64,000 nt of DNA from the NCBI RefSeq assembly GCF_040371945.1, contig NZ_BAABWS010000001.1, positions 558,001 through 622,000 on the forward strand. The letters are read 5' to 3'. The position numbers were made by a program, and so were the translations under genes. Of this stretch, positions 35,133 through 44,701 are shown piece by piece (within the stretch, counting starts at the first letter, position 1; every line of letters starts with the position of its first letter). Below the pieces are notes generated by a model, which saw only the letters and a program-made list of their open reading frames with translations, was not told the origin of the DNA and did no database searches. This stretch comes from Litorivita sp040371945. GTDB taxonomy: Bacteria > Pseudomonadota > Alphaproteobacteria > Rhodobacterales > Rhodobacteraceae.

Positions 35133-35474
35133 ATGACAAAGATTGTGATACGCAAAGCCGAAGGCACATGGACCGTGCGCGCGGGCGGCGCGGTATTGGG
35201 CGAAAGCCGCGAGGCGCTGGAACTCACCGAGGGCGACCATCCGGCGGTGATCTATTTCCCGCGCTCGGATATCGCCATGGCGTTTTTGGACCGCACCGAC
35301 CATAGCACCACCTGCCCCCATAAGGGCGCGGCGAACTACTATTCGATCGTCACCAAGAGCCAGACGATCGAAAACGCCGCTTGGACCTATGAAACCCCCA
35401 AAGAGGATGTGGCGCGCATCAAGGACCATCTGGCCTTTTACGCCACTGATCTGGTGACGGTCGAGCGCGTCTGA
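35133..35474 (+). CDS. DUF427 domain protein
   Basis: A 113-residue single-domain DUF427 protein: GTWTVRAGGAVLGESREALELTEG, then VIYFPRSDIAMAFLDRTDHSTTCPHKGAANYYSI, the conserved CPxKGxAxY core, then ENAAWTYETPKEDVARIKDHLAFY. The fold is a small beta barrel of unknown biochemical role. The ATG at 35133 is preceded by GGGGAGAAG; an upstream in-frame extension has poor coding character. It converges on the ClC gene across a hairpin terminator. Confidence 0.92.
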   Translation: MTKIVIRKAEGTWTVRAGGAVLGESREALELTEGDHPAVIYFPRSDIAMAFLDRTDHSTTCPHKGAANYYSIVTKSQTIENAAWTYETPKEDVARIKDHLAFYATDLVTVERV

Positions 35475-35503
35475 CCAGAGCCACCTGCCGCATGATGCTT
35501 TCG

Positions 35504-35534
35504 CGCCCTGCCCTTATCTTTGGGCGGGGCGTTT
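35504..35534. terminator. Terminator between DUF427 and ClC genes
   Basis: Ten-bp stem (35504-35513 with 35522-35531, one G-U pair), eight-base loop, and TTT after it. It lies 30 bp after the DUF427 stop and 16 bp after the minus-strand ClC stop, so it may serve both. Confidence 0.55.
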
Positions 35535-35549
35535 CGCGCGTCTTCGCGG

Positions 35550-37304
35550 TTATGAATGCTCTTCGGCCGCGGTTGCCGCCAAGGCGCGGTTAAAGGTCTT
35601 GAGCGCATCGACATGGAACAAGGCACCCCATAATTCGGGCGCATCGTCTTCGCCCGTCAGCGTGACCACCGGAATATAGGCCACCCCCGCACGGTCAAAG
35701 ATCGGCATCGCTGCCTCCAGCGTCGCATTGCCGTCGATATACACCCCGTCGCGGATCATCTCCCAACAATGCTCCTCGCTGGGCATACGCGCGTCGCCCA
35801 TGGGGCGCATGACGCCCGATACGCGGTGCATCGCCAGCAAATAGGCCTGCGGCCCCGCCGCAAGGTGGATGTTGCGCCGCTCCAGTTGGGTCAAGAAGAA
35901 AGACCGGTCCACAAGCCGCGAGGCCAAGGCCGTGGAGATCGAAACCGCCACCATGACGGCAAGGCCGGTTTGCCAGTCGCCGGTCAACTCGAAGACAATC
36001 AGGGTCGTCGAGATCGGCGCGCCCAAAACCGCCGCCGCGACCGCCCCCATCCCCGCCAGCGCATAAAGCGTGTGCGAGCCGGAGACTTCGGGGAACATCG
36101 GCGTGGCAATCAGGCCAAAGGCCAATCCCGTCAGCGCCCCGAGCATCAACGCCGGCGAGAACACCCCGCCGCCCATCCGCCCCGCGATGGTGACCGCGAC
36201 CGCCACCGCCTTGAGCATGGCAAAGACCATCGCCTCGCGCAGGCCGATTTGCCCCTTGAGCGCCGCCGAGGTCGTCTCGTATCCAACGCCGATGATATGC
36301 GGAAAACCGATCGCCATCACCCCAAGCACCGCGCCCGAGGCTGCAGGGCGCAACCAACGCGGCATACCGCTGCGCTTCTGCACCCGATTGGCAACATCTT
36401 CGGCAAAGAAAATCGCCCGCATCAAAGCTGTCGCCACCAAACCGCAAATCGCCCCGAGCAGCAAAAACGCCGGTAATTCCACGTAGAATTCCAATTGGTT
36501 GGCCAAGGGCAGTGAAAACTCCGGCACATCGCCGAAGCTCAACCGGCTGACCACGGTGCCCGCGACCGAGGCAATCACGATGGGCGCGAAAGCATGCACC
36601 GCGAAATGGCGCAGCACCACCTCAAGCGCGAAAAGCGCCCCTGCGATGGGCGCATTGAAGCTGGCCGAAACGGCGGCGGCCACGGCGCAGCCCAGCAAAT
36701 CGCGACCGATCATCCCGTTGGCGTGAATACGCTGCGACACCCATGTGGACATGACACCCGCAAGGTGGACCACCGGCCCCTCGCGCCCGCTCGACCCGCC
36801 GGTGGACAGGGTGATCAAAGAGGCCGCAGCCGAGGCCAGACCGGCGCGAATCTCGACCCGCCCCTCGCTCATCGCCGCCCCCTCGACCACGTCGGACACC
36901 GAGCGCACCCGCCCGTCCGGCGTAAAGCGGTGCAAGATCACCCCGACGATCAACCCGCCCAATATCGGCAGCGTGACGATCCAATACCACGGCAAAGTGC
37001 GCGCAAAGCTGTGCAAGCGGGCGACGTCATCGGTGCCGTAAAGGAAACCTTGCAAGGCATTGATTGCGCCGCGAAATCCGACTGCTGCAGCCCCCGCCGC
37101 GATGCCGATCACCACCGCGATCAGCCAGAACTGGAACTGGCTTGGCCCTTTTTGGCGTATAACCTTGATTGCACGAGATAATTCGCTCCAAACCATGCCG
37201 CCTGCGGCAGTGGCCTCGCCGCGCAGGCTGGCCAGAATACCCGCAGGGCGTCGCCGTCCCTGCCGGAGCTCTGTGCTGGCTTTGGTTTCGCCCGCCCGTC
37301 CCAT
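35550..37304 (-). CDS. ClC-family chloride channel or chloride/proton antiporter with CBS pair
   Basis: A 584-residue membrane protein. The ClC signature GSSGREGP (gating glutamate at residue 175), a second filter motif GGGVFSPAL and the dyad-related long helices are present. After about residue 440 comes a cytoplasmic region with two CBS-like stretches (GVMRPMG...EHCWEMIRDGVYIDGNATLEAAM and YIPVVTLTGED...). It moves chloride across the inner membrane, maybe with proton exchange in acid stress. The ATG at 37304 is used; GTG 37310 is an alternative. It is divergent from the FAD oxidoreductase. Confidence 0.93.
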   Translation of the reverse strand: MGRAGETKASTELRQGRRRPAGILASLRGEATAAGGMVWSELSRAIKVIRQKGPSQFQFWLIAVVIGIAAGAAAVGFRGAINALQGFLYGTDDVARLHSFARTLPWYWIVTLPILGGLIVGVILHRFTPDGRVRSVSDVVEGAAMSEGRVEIRAGLASAAASLITLSTGGSSGREGPVVHLAGVMSTWVSQRIHANGMIGRDLLGCAVAAAVSASFNAPIAGALFALEVVLRHFAVHAFAPIVIASVAGTVVSRLSFGDVPEFSLPLANQLEFYVELPAFLLLGAICGLVATALMRAIFFAEDVANRVQKRSGMPRWLRPAASGAVLGVMAIGFPHIIGVGYETTSAALKGQIGLREAMVFAMLKAVAVAVTIAGRMGGGVFSPALMLGALTGLAFGLIATPMFPEVSGSHTLYALAGMGAVAAAVLGAPISTTLIVFELTGDWQTGLAVMVAVSISTALASRLVDRSFFLTQLERRNIHLAAGPQAYLLAMHRVSGVMRPMGDARMPSEEHCWEMIRDGVYIDGNATLEAAMPIFDRAGVAYIPVVTLTGEDDAPELWGALFHVDALKTFNRALAATAAEEHS

Positions 37305-37382
37305 ATGCACCGTCCCGTCTTATGACTTTCCCCGAAAGCTTGCATCGCCTAGGGTTCGGCGGACACGCCACAGAGGACCCTC

Positions 37383-38759
37383 ATGAACATCGATGCAGCC
37401 CTTGCCGCGCTTACAACAGTCTTAGGCCAACGCCTCAGCCTCTCCAAGTCCGATCTGGACCTTCACGGGAGCAGCGAAACGCATTTCCCCCTCACCCCGC
37501 CCGATGCGGTCGCCTATCCGCAAACCACGCAGGAGGTTGCGCAGATCGTCAAAATCTGCGCCGCCCATCATGTGCCGGTGATCGGATGGGGCACGGGCAC
37601 CTCTCTTGAAGGGCAGGCCCAAGCCTTCAGCGGTGGCATCTGCGTCGACTTCTCGCAAATGAACAAACTGCTGCGCATCGGCCAAGCCGATATGGATTGT
37701 ACCGTGCAACCGGGGATCACGCGCGAAGTGCTCAACACCGAATTGCGCGCCACGGGATTGTTTTTTCCCGTCGATCCGGGGGCGAATGCTTCGCTGGGCG
37801 GTATGACCTCGACCCGCGCCAGCGGCACCACCGCCGTGCGCTACGGCACGATGCGCGACAATGTTCTGGGGCTGGAGGTGGTTCTGGCCGATGGGTCGGT
37901 GATCCACACCGGCACGCGCGCGCGCAAATCCTCGGCGGGCTATGATCTGACCGCGCTTTTTGTCGGGGCCGAGGGCACATTGGGATTGATCACCGAAATC
38001 ACCCTGCGCCTGCAAGGCCAGCCCGAAGCCGTCACGGCGGCCATCTGTGCCTTTGACGATATCGACAGCGCCGTGCGCTGCGTCATGGATACGATCCAGA
38101 TCGGCATTCCCATGGCACGGATCGAATTTGTGGATGCCGCCACCGCCGCCGCCGTCAACAGCTACGCCGGATCAAACCTGCCCGAATGTCCTCACCTGAT
38201 GGTGGAGTTCCACGGCTCCGACGGCGGCGTGCGCGAACAGGCCGAAAGCTTTGGCGAGATTGTCGCCGATCATGGCGGCAAAGGGTTCGAATGGGCGATC
38301 AAAGCCGAAGACCGCACCGCGCTTTGGACCATGCGCCACAACGCGCATTACGCCTGTATGGCCTCGCGCCCGGGGTGCCGTGCGATCGTGACCGATATTT
38401 GCGTGCCGATCTCGCGCCTCGCCGATGCGGTGAACGAGACCCGCGCCGATCTGGCCGCGCATAATGTCACCGGTCCGATCCTTGGCCATGTGGGCGACGG
38501 CAATTTCCACGCGATCTTGCTTTTTGACGAGGCCGATCCCGATGAGGTCGCGCGCGCCGAAACGGTCGCCCACCGGATGGTCACACGCGCGCTCGACATG
38601 GGCGGAACCGCCACGGGCGAGCACGGCATCGGCATTGGCAAGCTGCGCTATATGGCCGCCGAACACGGGCCCGCATGGGACGTCATGGGCGCCCTCAAGG
38701 CCGCGCTCGACCCGCATAACATCATGAATCCCGGAAAACTGGTGCCGCCGCGCAATTAG
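37383..38759 (+). CDS. FAD-linked oxidoreductase, D-lactate dehydrogenase (cytochrome) type
   Basis: A 458-residue flavoprotein of the FAD_binding_4 / FAD-oxidase C family. The PP-loop region reads VPVIGWGTGTSLEGQAQAFSGGICVD; VDPGANASLGGMTSTRASGT and KSSAGYDLTALFVGAEGTLGLITEITL follow; the C-terminal GHVGDGNFHAILL and GTATGEHGIGIGK are hallmark motifs. The closest characterised group is D-lactate dehydrogenase (cytochrome), which passes electrons to cytochrome c or quinone; glycolate oxidase GlcD is related. ATG with AGAGGA site. The stop overlaps that of recN within TTAG. Confidence 0.92.
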   Translation: MNIDAALAALTTVLGQRLSLSKSDLDLHGSSETHFPLTPPDAVAYPQTTQEVAQIVKICAAHHVPVIGWGTGTSLEGQAQAFSGGICVDFSQMNKLLRIGQADMDCTVQPGITREVLNTELRATGLFFPVDPGANASLGGMTSTRASGTTAVRYGTMRDNVLGLEVVLADGSVIHTGTRARKSSAGYDLTALFVGAEGTLGLITEITLRLQGQPEAVTAAICAFDDIDSAVRCVMDTIQIGIPMARIEFVDAATAAAVNSYAGSNLPECPHLMVEFHGSDGGVREQAESFGEIVADHGGKGFEWAIKAEDRTALWTMRHNAHYACMASRPGCRAIVTDICVPISRLADAVNETRADLAAHNVTGPILGHVGDGNFHAILLFDEADPDEVARAETVAHRMVTRALDMGGTATGEHGIGIGKLRYMAAEHGPAWDVMGALKAALDPHNIMNPGKLVPPRN

Positions 38760-40411
38760 GCGTCGCTCATCAAGGCCTTGGCCGCCGCACGGGCCGCATC
38801 GGTGATCGTATCGCCCGACAGCATCCGCGCGATTTCTCCGGTGCGCTCTTCGGCTTCGAGCAGCGTGACCGTTGAGAGGGTCATCCCCGCCTCCACCCGC
38901 TTTTCCACGCGCCAGTGATGCGCGCCGAGCGCCGCGACCTGCGGCGAATGGGTGACGACCAGAACCTGCCCGCCCGCGGCCAGCCCCGCCAGCCGCCGCC
39001 CCACCGCATCGGCCGTGGCGCCGCCCACACCTCGGTCGATCTCGTCGAAAATCATCGTCACGCCGCTGTTCTCGCCCGACAGGCAGACCTTGAGCGCCAA
39101 TAGAAAGCGCGACAGTTCCCCGCCCGAGGCGATTTTGCCCAAAGGCCCCGAGGGCGCGCCAGGGTTGGTGGCCACCGTGAAGGAGACCGCATCGCGCCCC
39201 TCGGGGCCGGCCTCTTCTTCGGTGATCTCGGTGGCAAACACCGCGCGCTCCATCTTGAGCGGGGCCAGTTCGGCGGTCACCGCCTTATCAAGCCGCGCGG
39301 CGGCCTTGCGGCGGGCCTGCGTGAGGCTGCTTGCGGCCTGATCATATTCGGCCTCGGCGGCGGCGAGCGCCTGTTCTAGCTCGGCCAGATCCGCCTCGCC
39401 GCCCTCCAATGCGGCCAGTTTGCCGCGCAAACCTTTGGCAAAAGCCGCCAAATCATCGGGCAGGACATCATGTTTGCGCGCCAAGGCACGGATCGCAAAA
39501 AGCCGCTCCTCGCAGATTTCCAGATCAAGCGGATTGAACTCCAGCCCCTCGAGGCAGCGCACGACCCCATCCGCCGCCTCGTCCAGTTCGATCATCGCCC
39601 GCGCCAGCGCCGCCATGGGCGCATCCAATGCCCCCTCGGCGCGCTCCGCCGCATCCTCCAGCCAGCGCAGCGCATTGCCGATCGAGCCTTCGGCCCCCTC
39701 ATGACCCAAGGCATGATGCGCCCGCACCACATCCTCGCGGATTTTCTCCGATCCTTGCATCTGGCGGCGGCGCGTGTCCAATTCGGCCTCCTCGCCAGGC
39801 TGCGGGTCGAGCGCGTCAAATTCGGCCACCGCGTGGCGCAGGTAGTCCTCCTCGGCGCGCACCTCGTCCAACGCGGCCTGCGCCGCCTGCAACGCCTTGC
39901 GCGCGCTATGCACCCCGCGCCACAGCCCGCGCAACGCCGCGCGCTTGCCCTCCAGAGCGCCATATTGATCCAAAAGCGCGCGATGCCCGCGCGGGTTCAG
40001 CAGCCCGCGATCGTCATGCTGCCCGTGCAGCTCCACCAAGGTTTCCGACAAGGCGCGCAGCACCTCGCCCGAACAGCGCCGATCATTGACCCAAGCGGTC
40101 TTGCGCCCGTCGCGCCCGTTCACACGGCGCATGATCAACCCGTCCTCGGCGGGCGGCAATCCGGCCTCGGCCAGAACCGCATGGGCGGCATGGCCCTGCG
40201 GCAGATCAAACTCGGCCACGACCTCGCCCTGCTCGGCCCCTGCGCGCACCAATTCGGCCCGCCCGCGCCAGCCCAAAACAAACCCCAGCGAGTCGAGCAA
40301 AATCGATTTGCCCGCGCCGGTCTCGCCGGTCAAAACATTGAGACCCGGTTGGAACGCAAGCTCCAACCGGTCAATGATCAACATGTCACGAATATCAAGA
40401 TGTCTGAGCAC
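38756..40411 (-). CDS. recN: DNA repair protein RecN
   Basis: A 551-residue SMC-like ATPase for double-strand-break repair. Walker A is LTGETGAGKSILLDSL; the signature region is ASGGELSRFLLALKVCL; Walker B is MIFDEIDRGVGG. Between them are two coiled-coil halves with many Ala/Glu/Arg heptads. The start is a GTG at 40411. It is the last gene of the lpxC-bamD-recN string, 36 bp after bamD. No LexA-type box was seen in the short gap before it, so it is probably co-transcribed. Confidence 0.96.
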   Translation of the reverse strand: MLRHLDIRDMLIIDRLELAFQPGLNVLTGETGAGKSILLDSLGFVLGWRGRAELVRAGAEQGEVVAEFDLPQGHAAHAVLAEAGLPPAEDGLIMRRVNGRDGRKTAWVNDRRCSGEVLRALSETLVELHGQHDDRGLLNPRGHRALLDQYGALEGKRAALRGLWRGVHSARKALQAAQAALDEVRAEEDYLRHAVAEFDALDPQPGEEAELDTRRRQMQGSEKIREDVVRAHHALGHEGAEGSIGNALRWLEDAAERAEGALDAPMAALARAMIELDEAADGVVRCLEGLEFNPLDLEICEERLFAIRALARKHDVLPDDLAAFAKGLRGKLAALEGGEADLAELEQALAAAEAEYDQAASSLTQARRKAAARLDKAVTAELAPLKMERAVFATEITEEEAGPEGRDAVSFTVATNPGAPSGPLGKIASGGELSRFLLALKVCLSGENSGVTMIFDEIDRGVGGATADAVGRRLAGLAAGGQVLVVTHSPQVAALGAHHWRVEKRVEAGMTLSTVTLLEAEERTGEIARMLSGDTITDAARAAAKALMSDA

Positions 40412-40447
40412 GGCTCGCTGCCCCCACAGCCATGACCGATGAAACGG

Positions 40448-41296
40448 TCAGAGCCAGCGGCCTTTGATCATCTGGCGATACACTTGGCGCAGCCAGCTGT
40501 CGCCAGCGGCCTCAAGCTCCAACCCGCGGCCCGTCAGCAATTTGTAGCTGTCATCATACCATTCGGTCGAGCGGAAGTTATGGCCCAAAATCGCCCCTGC
40601 GGTTTGCGCCTCATTGGTCAGGCCCAAAGACAGATAGGATTCGACCAGACGGTGCAACGCCTCGGCGGTATGGGTCGTGGTTTGGAAATCCTCGACCACA
40701 ACGCGGAACCGGTTGATGGCGGCGGCGTAATGTTCGCCCTTGAGATAATAGCGCCCGATTTCCATCTCTTTCGCGGCAAGATGGTCAAAGGCCAGATCGA
40801 ATTTGAGCACCGCCGCGCGGCCATATTCGCTGTCGGGGTAATTCTCGATCACCACGCGCAGCGCTTGCAAGGCCTGAAAGGTCAACCCTTGGTCGCGGCC
40901 CACTTCGTCGATCTGGTCGTAATAGCTCAGCGCCAAGAGATATTGTGCATAGGCGGCGTCTTCGTCGGTGGGATAGAAATCGATGAACCGCTGCGCGGCA
41001 GAGCGGCTGTTGGGGTAATCTTGCGCCTTGTGATAGGAAAAGGCCTGCATGATCAAGGCGCGTTTGGCCCACTCCGAATAGGGGTAGAGCCGCTCGACCT
41101 CGCCAAAATATTCGGCCGCGTCATCCGCGCGGCGGCGGCCAAGTTCGAATTCGCCTCGGCCGTAAATCTGTTCGGCGGAATAGGCCTCAAGCGGAACTTC
41201 GCCATTGTTCACGGCGCGATTGTCACCGCAACCGGCAAGAAGCGCGACGCAAAGCGCTGCGCCCAGAGAATATGCTCGGGTTCTGCCGCCTGTCAT
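40448..41296 (-). CDS. bamD: Outer membrane assembly lipoprotein BamD
   Basis: A 282-residue lipoprotein of the beta-barrel assembly machine. The signal ends in the lipobox LLAGC, so it is anchored in the outer membrane facing the periplasm. The mature chain has five TPR-like helical pairs, for example AEQIYGRGEFELGRRRADDAAEYFGEVERLYPYSEWAKRALIM seen as successive segments, then YPTDEDAAYAQYLLALSYY. ATG 41296 has GGTGAG upstream; GTG 41308 is an alternative. Position between lpxC and recN is standard in alphaproteobacteria. Confidence 0.95.
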   Translation of the reverse strand: MTGGRTRAYSLGAALCVALLAGCGDNRAVNNGEVPLEAYSAEQIYGRGEFELGRRRADDAAEYFGEVERLYPYSEWAKRALIMQAFSYHKAQDYPNSRSAAQRFIDFYPTDEDAAYAQYLLALSYYDQIDEVGRDQGLTFQALQALRVVIENYPDSEYGRAAVLKFDLAFDHLAAKEMEIGRYYLKGEHYAAAINRFRVVVEDFQTTTHTAEALHRLVESYLSLGLTNEAQTAGAILGHNFRSTEWYDDSYKLLTGRGLELEAAGDSWLRQVYRQMIKGRWL

Positions 41297-41470
41297 CCTT
41301 GCTCTCACCCTTGTCCTGCCTTGGCCTCGATCAAGGCCCTGTGCTTAGCCATCAGCGCCATTTGTCTGCAGCGCCCTGAGCAGGGTTTACCCTGCTTTTC
41401 CATCCGGTCCTAGCACGAAAAATTCCGCTGCAAAACGACTTTGCGCATGTTTTGTCGCAAAGCGCGACCT

Positions 41471-42397
41471 TCAAGCGACAAAGGCGGCGGGGATTTCGTC
41501 CCAATGCAGCCCCGCACCGGGCAATTTTGCTGCGGTTTGGTCATCGCAGGTGACCCATTCATAGGCTTCCGCATCCGCAAAAACCGCGCGCAGCAGGCTG
41601 TTGGTGATCGCATGGCCCGCACGGTGCCCCGTATAGCGCCCCAAGATCGGCGCGCCAGCCAGCATCAGATCGCCCAAAGCATCCAGCATCTTGTGACGCA
41701 CGGCCTCGTCCGAATGGCGCAAACCGCCAGGGCTCAGGACCTTGGCCCCGTCAACGACAACCGCATTCTCATAGGTCCCGCCAAGCGCCAGACCTTGGTC
41801 ATGCATCGCATCCACATCCGATTTGCGGCAAAAGGTGCGGCTGTCGCACAATTCGCGCACAAAGGATCCGTTCGACATATTCAGCGCCTTATGCTGCACC
41901 CCGATGGCGGCATCGGCAAAATCGATGTGAAATTCGATCGACAGCGCATCGGCCGGATCAAGCCGCGCCCAAGCCTCGCCCGCGCGAAACTCCACGGGTT
42001 TGAGAATCTTCAGCGCTTTGAGCGGCGCGTTTTGCTCTTTGAGGCCATGGGCCATAATCCCGCGCACAAAGGCGGCGGCGCTGCCGTCTAGGATCGGCAC
42101 TTCCGGCCCGCTGACCTCGACCAGCGCATTGCTCACACCGCAGCCTGCCAGCGCGGCCATGATATGCTCGATGGTCGACAGGCTCTCGCCCGACGCATTT
42201 TCGATCTTGGTGCAAAGGGGCGATTGATGGACCGCATCCCAACGCGCGGGGATCAGGCTGCTGCGCAGCGGAAGATCCGTGCGGCGAAACCAGATCCCGC
42301 GCCCGACCGGCGCAGGGCAGACCTTCATCGTCACCGGTTTGCCCGAATGCAAACCGACGCCGGAGAAGCTAACCGCAGATTTCAATGTGCGCTGCAC
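41471..42397 (-). CDS. lpxC: UDP-3-O-acyl-N-acetylglucosamine deacetylase
   Basis: A 308-residue zinc deacetylase, the first committed step of lipid A synthesis. Family motifs: FSGVGLHSGKPVTMKV at the N-terminus, STIEHIMAALAGCGVSNALVEVSGPEVPILDGSA (zinc histidine in EHIMA), and RHKMLDALGDLMLAG with the HxxxD zinc pair. GTG start at 42397. It follows ftsZ across a terminator, so it probably has its own promoter in 42398-42583. Confidence 0.97.
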   Translation of the reverse strand: MQRTLKSAVSFSGVGLHSGKPVTMKVCPAPVGRGIWFRRTDLPLRSSLIPARWDAVHQSPLCTKIENASGESLSTIEHIMAALAGCGVSNALVEVSGPEVPILDGSAAAFVRGIMAHGLKEQNAPLKALKILKPVEFRAGEAWARLDPADALSIEFHIDFADAAIGVQHKALNMSNGSFVRELCDSRTFCRKSDVDAMHDQGLALGGTYENAVVVDGAKVLSPGGLRHSDEAVRHKMLDALGDLMLAGAPILGRYTGHRAGHAITNSLLRAVFADAEAYEWVTCDDQTAAKLPGAGLHWDEIPAAFVA

Positions 42398-42583
42398 GTG
42401 GTGGACCTCATGGTAGGGATGCGGGGGCTATCGTCTGCCCTTTTGCCGCTTGGCGGTAAAATAGGCGCGCCTTATGGGAGCCTCAATTCACTCTTTGTAA
42501 CGGAATGAAACAATCACGCTGCAGCGCGGCGCTCCACATGGATCGCCGCCAAGGCAATATCAGTAAGCTACTATAAAACAACA

Positions 42584-42611
42584 AAAAAGACCGCCGACGG
42601 GCGGTCTTTTT
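42584..42611 (-). terminator. Terminator after ftsZ
   Basis: A 12-bp stem including the A/T tracts: GACCGCC (42589-42595) and GGCGGTC (42600-42606), loop GACG, flanked by A5 and T5. It lies 54 bp downstream of the ftsZ stop on the minus strand and separates ftsZ from lpxC. Confidence 0.88.
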
Positions 42612-42665
42612 CGAGATTTTGCAACGCAGCGTCAGCAGCCCTGACGCGGGCGGATTTCCGCCGGA

Positions 42666-44363
42666 TCAATTCGCCTGACGGCGCAAGAACGCGGGGATTT
42701 CGATGCGGTCTTGGTCCGCTTCGGCCTGCGGTGTTTGCTGCGGCTGGGCGTGAGCGGCGGGCGCGTAGGATTGCGCGGGCGCTTGCGGGCGGGCCTGCTG
42801 CACCGGCTGCGGCGCGGCGGGCTGGGCTTGCGGACGCGATTGCGCCGCTTCGCCTTCGCCATGGCCGGTCATGCGGTTGATCAAGGAGTTGATCCCGAAA
42901 CGCGGGCGCTCGCTGTCGGACTGTGTGGCCTGACGCACGGGCTGTTGCGGTGCTGCGGCTGCGGGGCGTTGAACCGGTTGCTGAGGCTGCGCGCGGTTAT
43001 GCACGGCGGCTTGCAAACGGGCCAGAGCCTCGGGTGTCGGCGTGCCAGGGGCCGGAGCGCGCGGCGCAACAAAGGCTTCTGCCTCGGCTTCGATGCTGGC
43101 GTGCTGCTCGGGCGCTTGCGGCGCGCGGGGCTGGTAGGCGGGGGGCGGAACATCATCTTCGACGCGGCGCGCAGCGGGCTGCTGCTCGGCTTCGAAGATA
43201 TCTTCCATCTGATCCTCGGCGGCGGCCGATTGCGCATCCAGATCGGCAAAGAGCGTCGGCTCGGGCTGCGCGGTTTGCGCAGCGACGGGAGCGGGCTGCT
43301 CTGCCGGTGCGGCAGCGGCAGGTGCCTCTTCGGCGGCTTGTTGCTTGAGCGGCTCGGCCAATTTACGGCGCGGCAGCGGCAGGTCGGTGTTCACATCCAC
43401 CGCATCGATCCCCGTGGCCACGACGGACACGCGCATCGCGCCTTCCATGGCGGTGTCGAGGGTCGAGCCGACGATGATATTCGCATCCTGATCGACCTCT
43501 TCGCGGATCCGGTTGGCCGCTTCGTCGAGTTCGAACAAGGTGAGGTCGTGGCCGCCGGTGATATTGATAAGAACGCCCTTGGCACCGCGCAGGGAAATCT
43601 CGTCCAGCAGCGGGTTGGCGATGGCTTTTTCGGCGGCTTGCACGGCGCGATCTTCGCCCGTGGCCTCGCCTGTGCCCATCATCGCTTTGCCCATCTCGTC
43701 CATCACGGCGCGCACATCGGCGAAATCGAGGTTGATCAGGCCCGGACGGACCATCAGATCGGTCACGCCCTTAACGCCTTGATACAGCACGTCATCGGCC
43801 ATCGAGAAGGCTTCGGTGAAGGTGGTTTTTTCATTGGCCAGACGGAAGAGGTTCTGGTTCGGAATGATGATCAGCGTATCGACGACCTTTTGCAGGGCTT
43901 CGATGCCCTCATCGGCCTGCTTCATCCGCTTGTTGCCTTCGAATTGGAAGGGTTTGGTCACAACGCCAACGGTCAGAACGCCAAGCTCGCGCGCGGCCTG
44001 CGCGATGATCGGGGCCGCGCCGGTGCCGGTGCCGCCGCCCATGCCCGCGGTGATAAAGCACATATGCGCGCCCGCGAGGTGGTCAACGATCTGCTCGATG
44101 CTTTCTTCGGCTGCGGCGGCGCCAACGCTTGCGCGCGCCCCTGCCCCAAGACCTTCGGTGACTTTGATCCCCAATTGCACGCGGCTGTCAGAGCGGCTTT
44201 GTTGCAGCGCCTGCGCGTCCGTGTTGGCCACGACGAAATCGACCCCTTCGAGGTTCTTTTCGATCATGTTGTTCACAGCGTTGCCGCCAGCGCCCCCAAC
44301 GCCAAACACCGTAATGCGGGGCTTCAGCTCTTCTTGTTCGGGCATCATAAGGTTCAATGTCAT
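42666..44363 (-). CDS. ftsZ: Cell division GTPase FtsZ
   Basis: A 565-residue tubulin homologue that forms the Z ring. The GTP-binding GGGTGTG is at residues 109-115, with FGVGGAGGNAVNNM near the start and NxDFADVRAVM as synergy region. The globular part ends near residue 320; about 230 residues of Gln/Ala/Pro-rich linker follow, and the end is DRIEIPAFLRRQAN, the peptide that binds FtsA and other partners. The ATG at 44363 has AGGTGG upstream; GTG 44375 is less likely. The upstream gap of 459 bp carries DnaA and CtrA-like motifs; a terminator follows. Confidence 0.98.
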   Translation of the reverse strand: MTLNLMMPEQEELKPRITVFGVGGAGGNAVNNMIEKNLEGVDFVVANTDAQALQQSRSDSRVQLGIKVTEGLGAGARASVGAAAAEESIEQIVDHLAGAHMCFITAGMGGGTGTGAAPIIAQAARELGVLTVGVVTKPFQFEGNKRMKQADEGIEALQKVVDTLIIIPNQNLFRLANEKTTFTEAFSMADDVLYQGVKGVTDLMVRPGLINLDFADVRAVMDEMGKAMMGTGEATGEDRAVQAAEKAIANPLLDEISLRGAKGVLINITGGHDLTLFELDEAANRIREEVDQDANIIVGSTLDTAMEGAMRVSVVATGIDAVDVNTDLPLPRRKLAEPLKQQAAEEAPAAAAPAEQPAPVAAQTAQPEPTLFADLDAQSAAAEDQMEDIFEAEQQPAARRVEDDVPPPAYQPRAPQAPEQHASIEAEAEAFVAPRAPAPGTPTPEALARLQAAVHNRAQPQQPVQRPAAAAPQQPVRQATQSDSERPRFGINSLINRMTGHGEGEAAQSRPQAQPAAPQPVQQARPQAPAQSYAPAAHAQPQQTPQAEADQDRIEIPAFLRRQAN

Positions 44364-44549
44364 CGATCTGTCCACCTGATGGTTTGCCCGCGTCAGCGGG
44401 GCATTCTTTAATTTACCTAATCACGGCCATTGTTACCGTCTGTTCTCAGAGTCGTCACTCAAAAAACGCAATCTCGACACAAAATATGGCGCAAACCACT
44501 GGCAACCGCACCATGATGTGCGATTTTAGGCGAGATATTGCGCATGACC

Positions 44550-44558
44550 TGTGGAAAA
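44550..44558 (-). promoter_or_regulatory. DnaA-box-like site upstream of ftsZ
   Basis: Minus strand reads TTTTCCACA, one base from the TTATNCACA DnaA-box consensus, 187 bp upstream of the ftsZ ATG and in opposite orientation to the perfect box at 44588. Confidence 0.45.
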
Positions 44559-44587
44559 CCCATAGGATTAGGGCGATCGAGGTCAAG

Positions 44588-44596
44588 TTATCCACA
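44588..44596 (+). promoter_or_regulatory. Perfect DnaA box upstream of ftsZ
   Basis: TTATCCACA, the highest-affinity DnaA-box sequence, 225 bp upstream of the ftsZ ATG. In Caulobacter DnaA is reported to activate ftsZ; the same may hold here (inference). Confidence 0.6.
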
Positions 44597-44701
44597 TAAG
44601 GGACAACTCTTGCGGCCCCTTTCGGGTGCATTTTTCTGTATCAAGGGAGACTGCTCGGTCCGCCTTGGCCCGTGTTCGGGCGCGATCGGCCTCTACGGGC
44701 C

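Noticed and set aside
42711..44411. A 566-codon plus-strand open frame opposite ftsZ
   Set aside because: Gly/Leu/Arg-rich translation without recognisable domain; the minus frame is ftsZ beyond doubt. The high GC content keeps antisense frames open.
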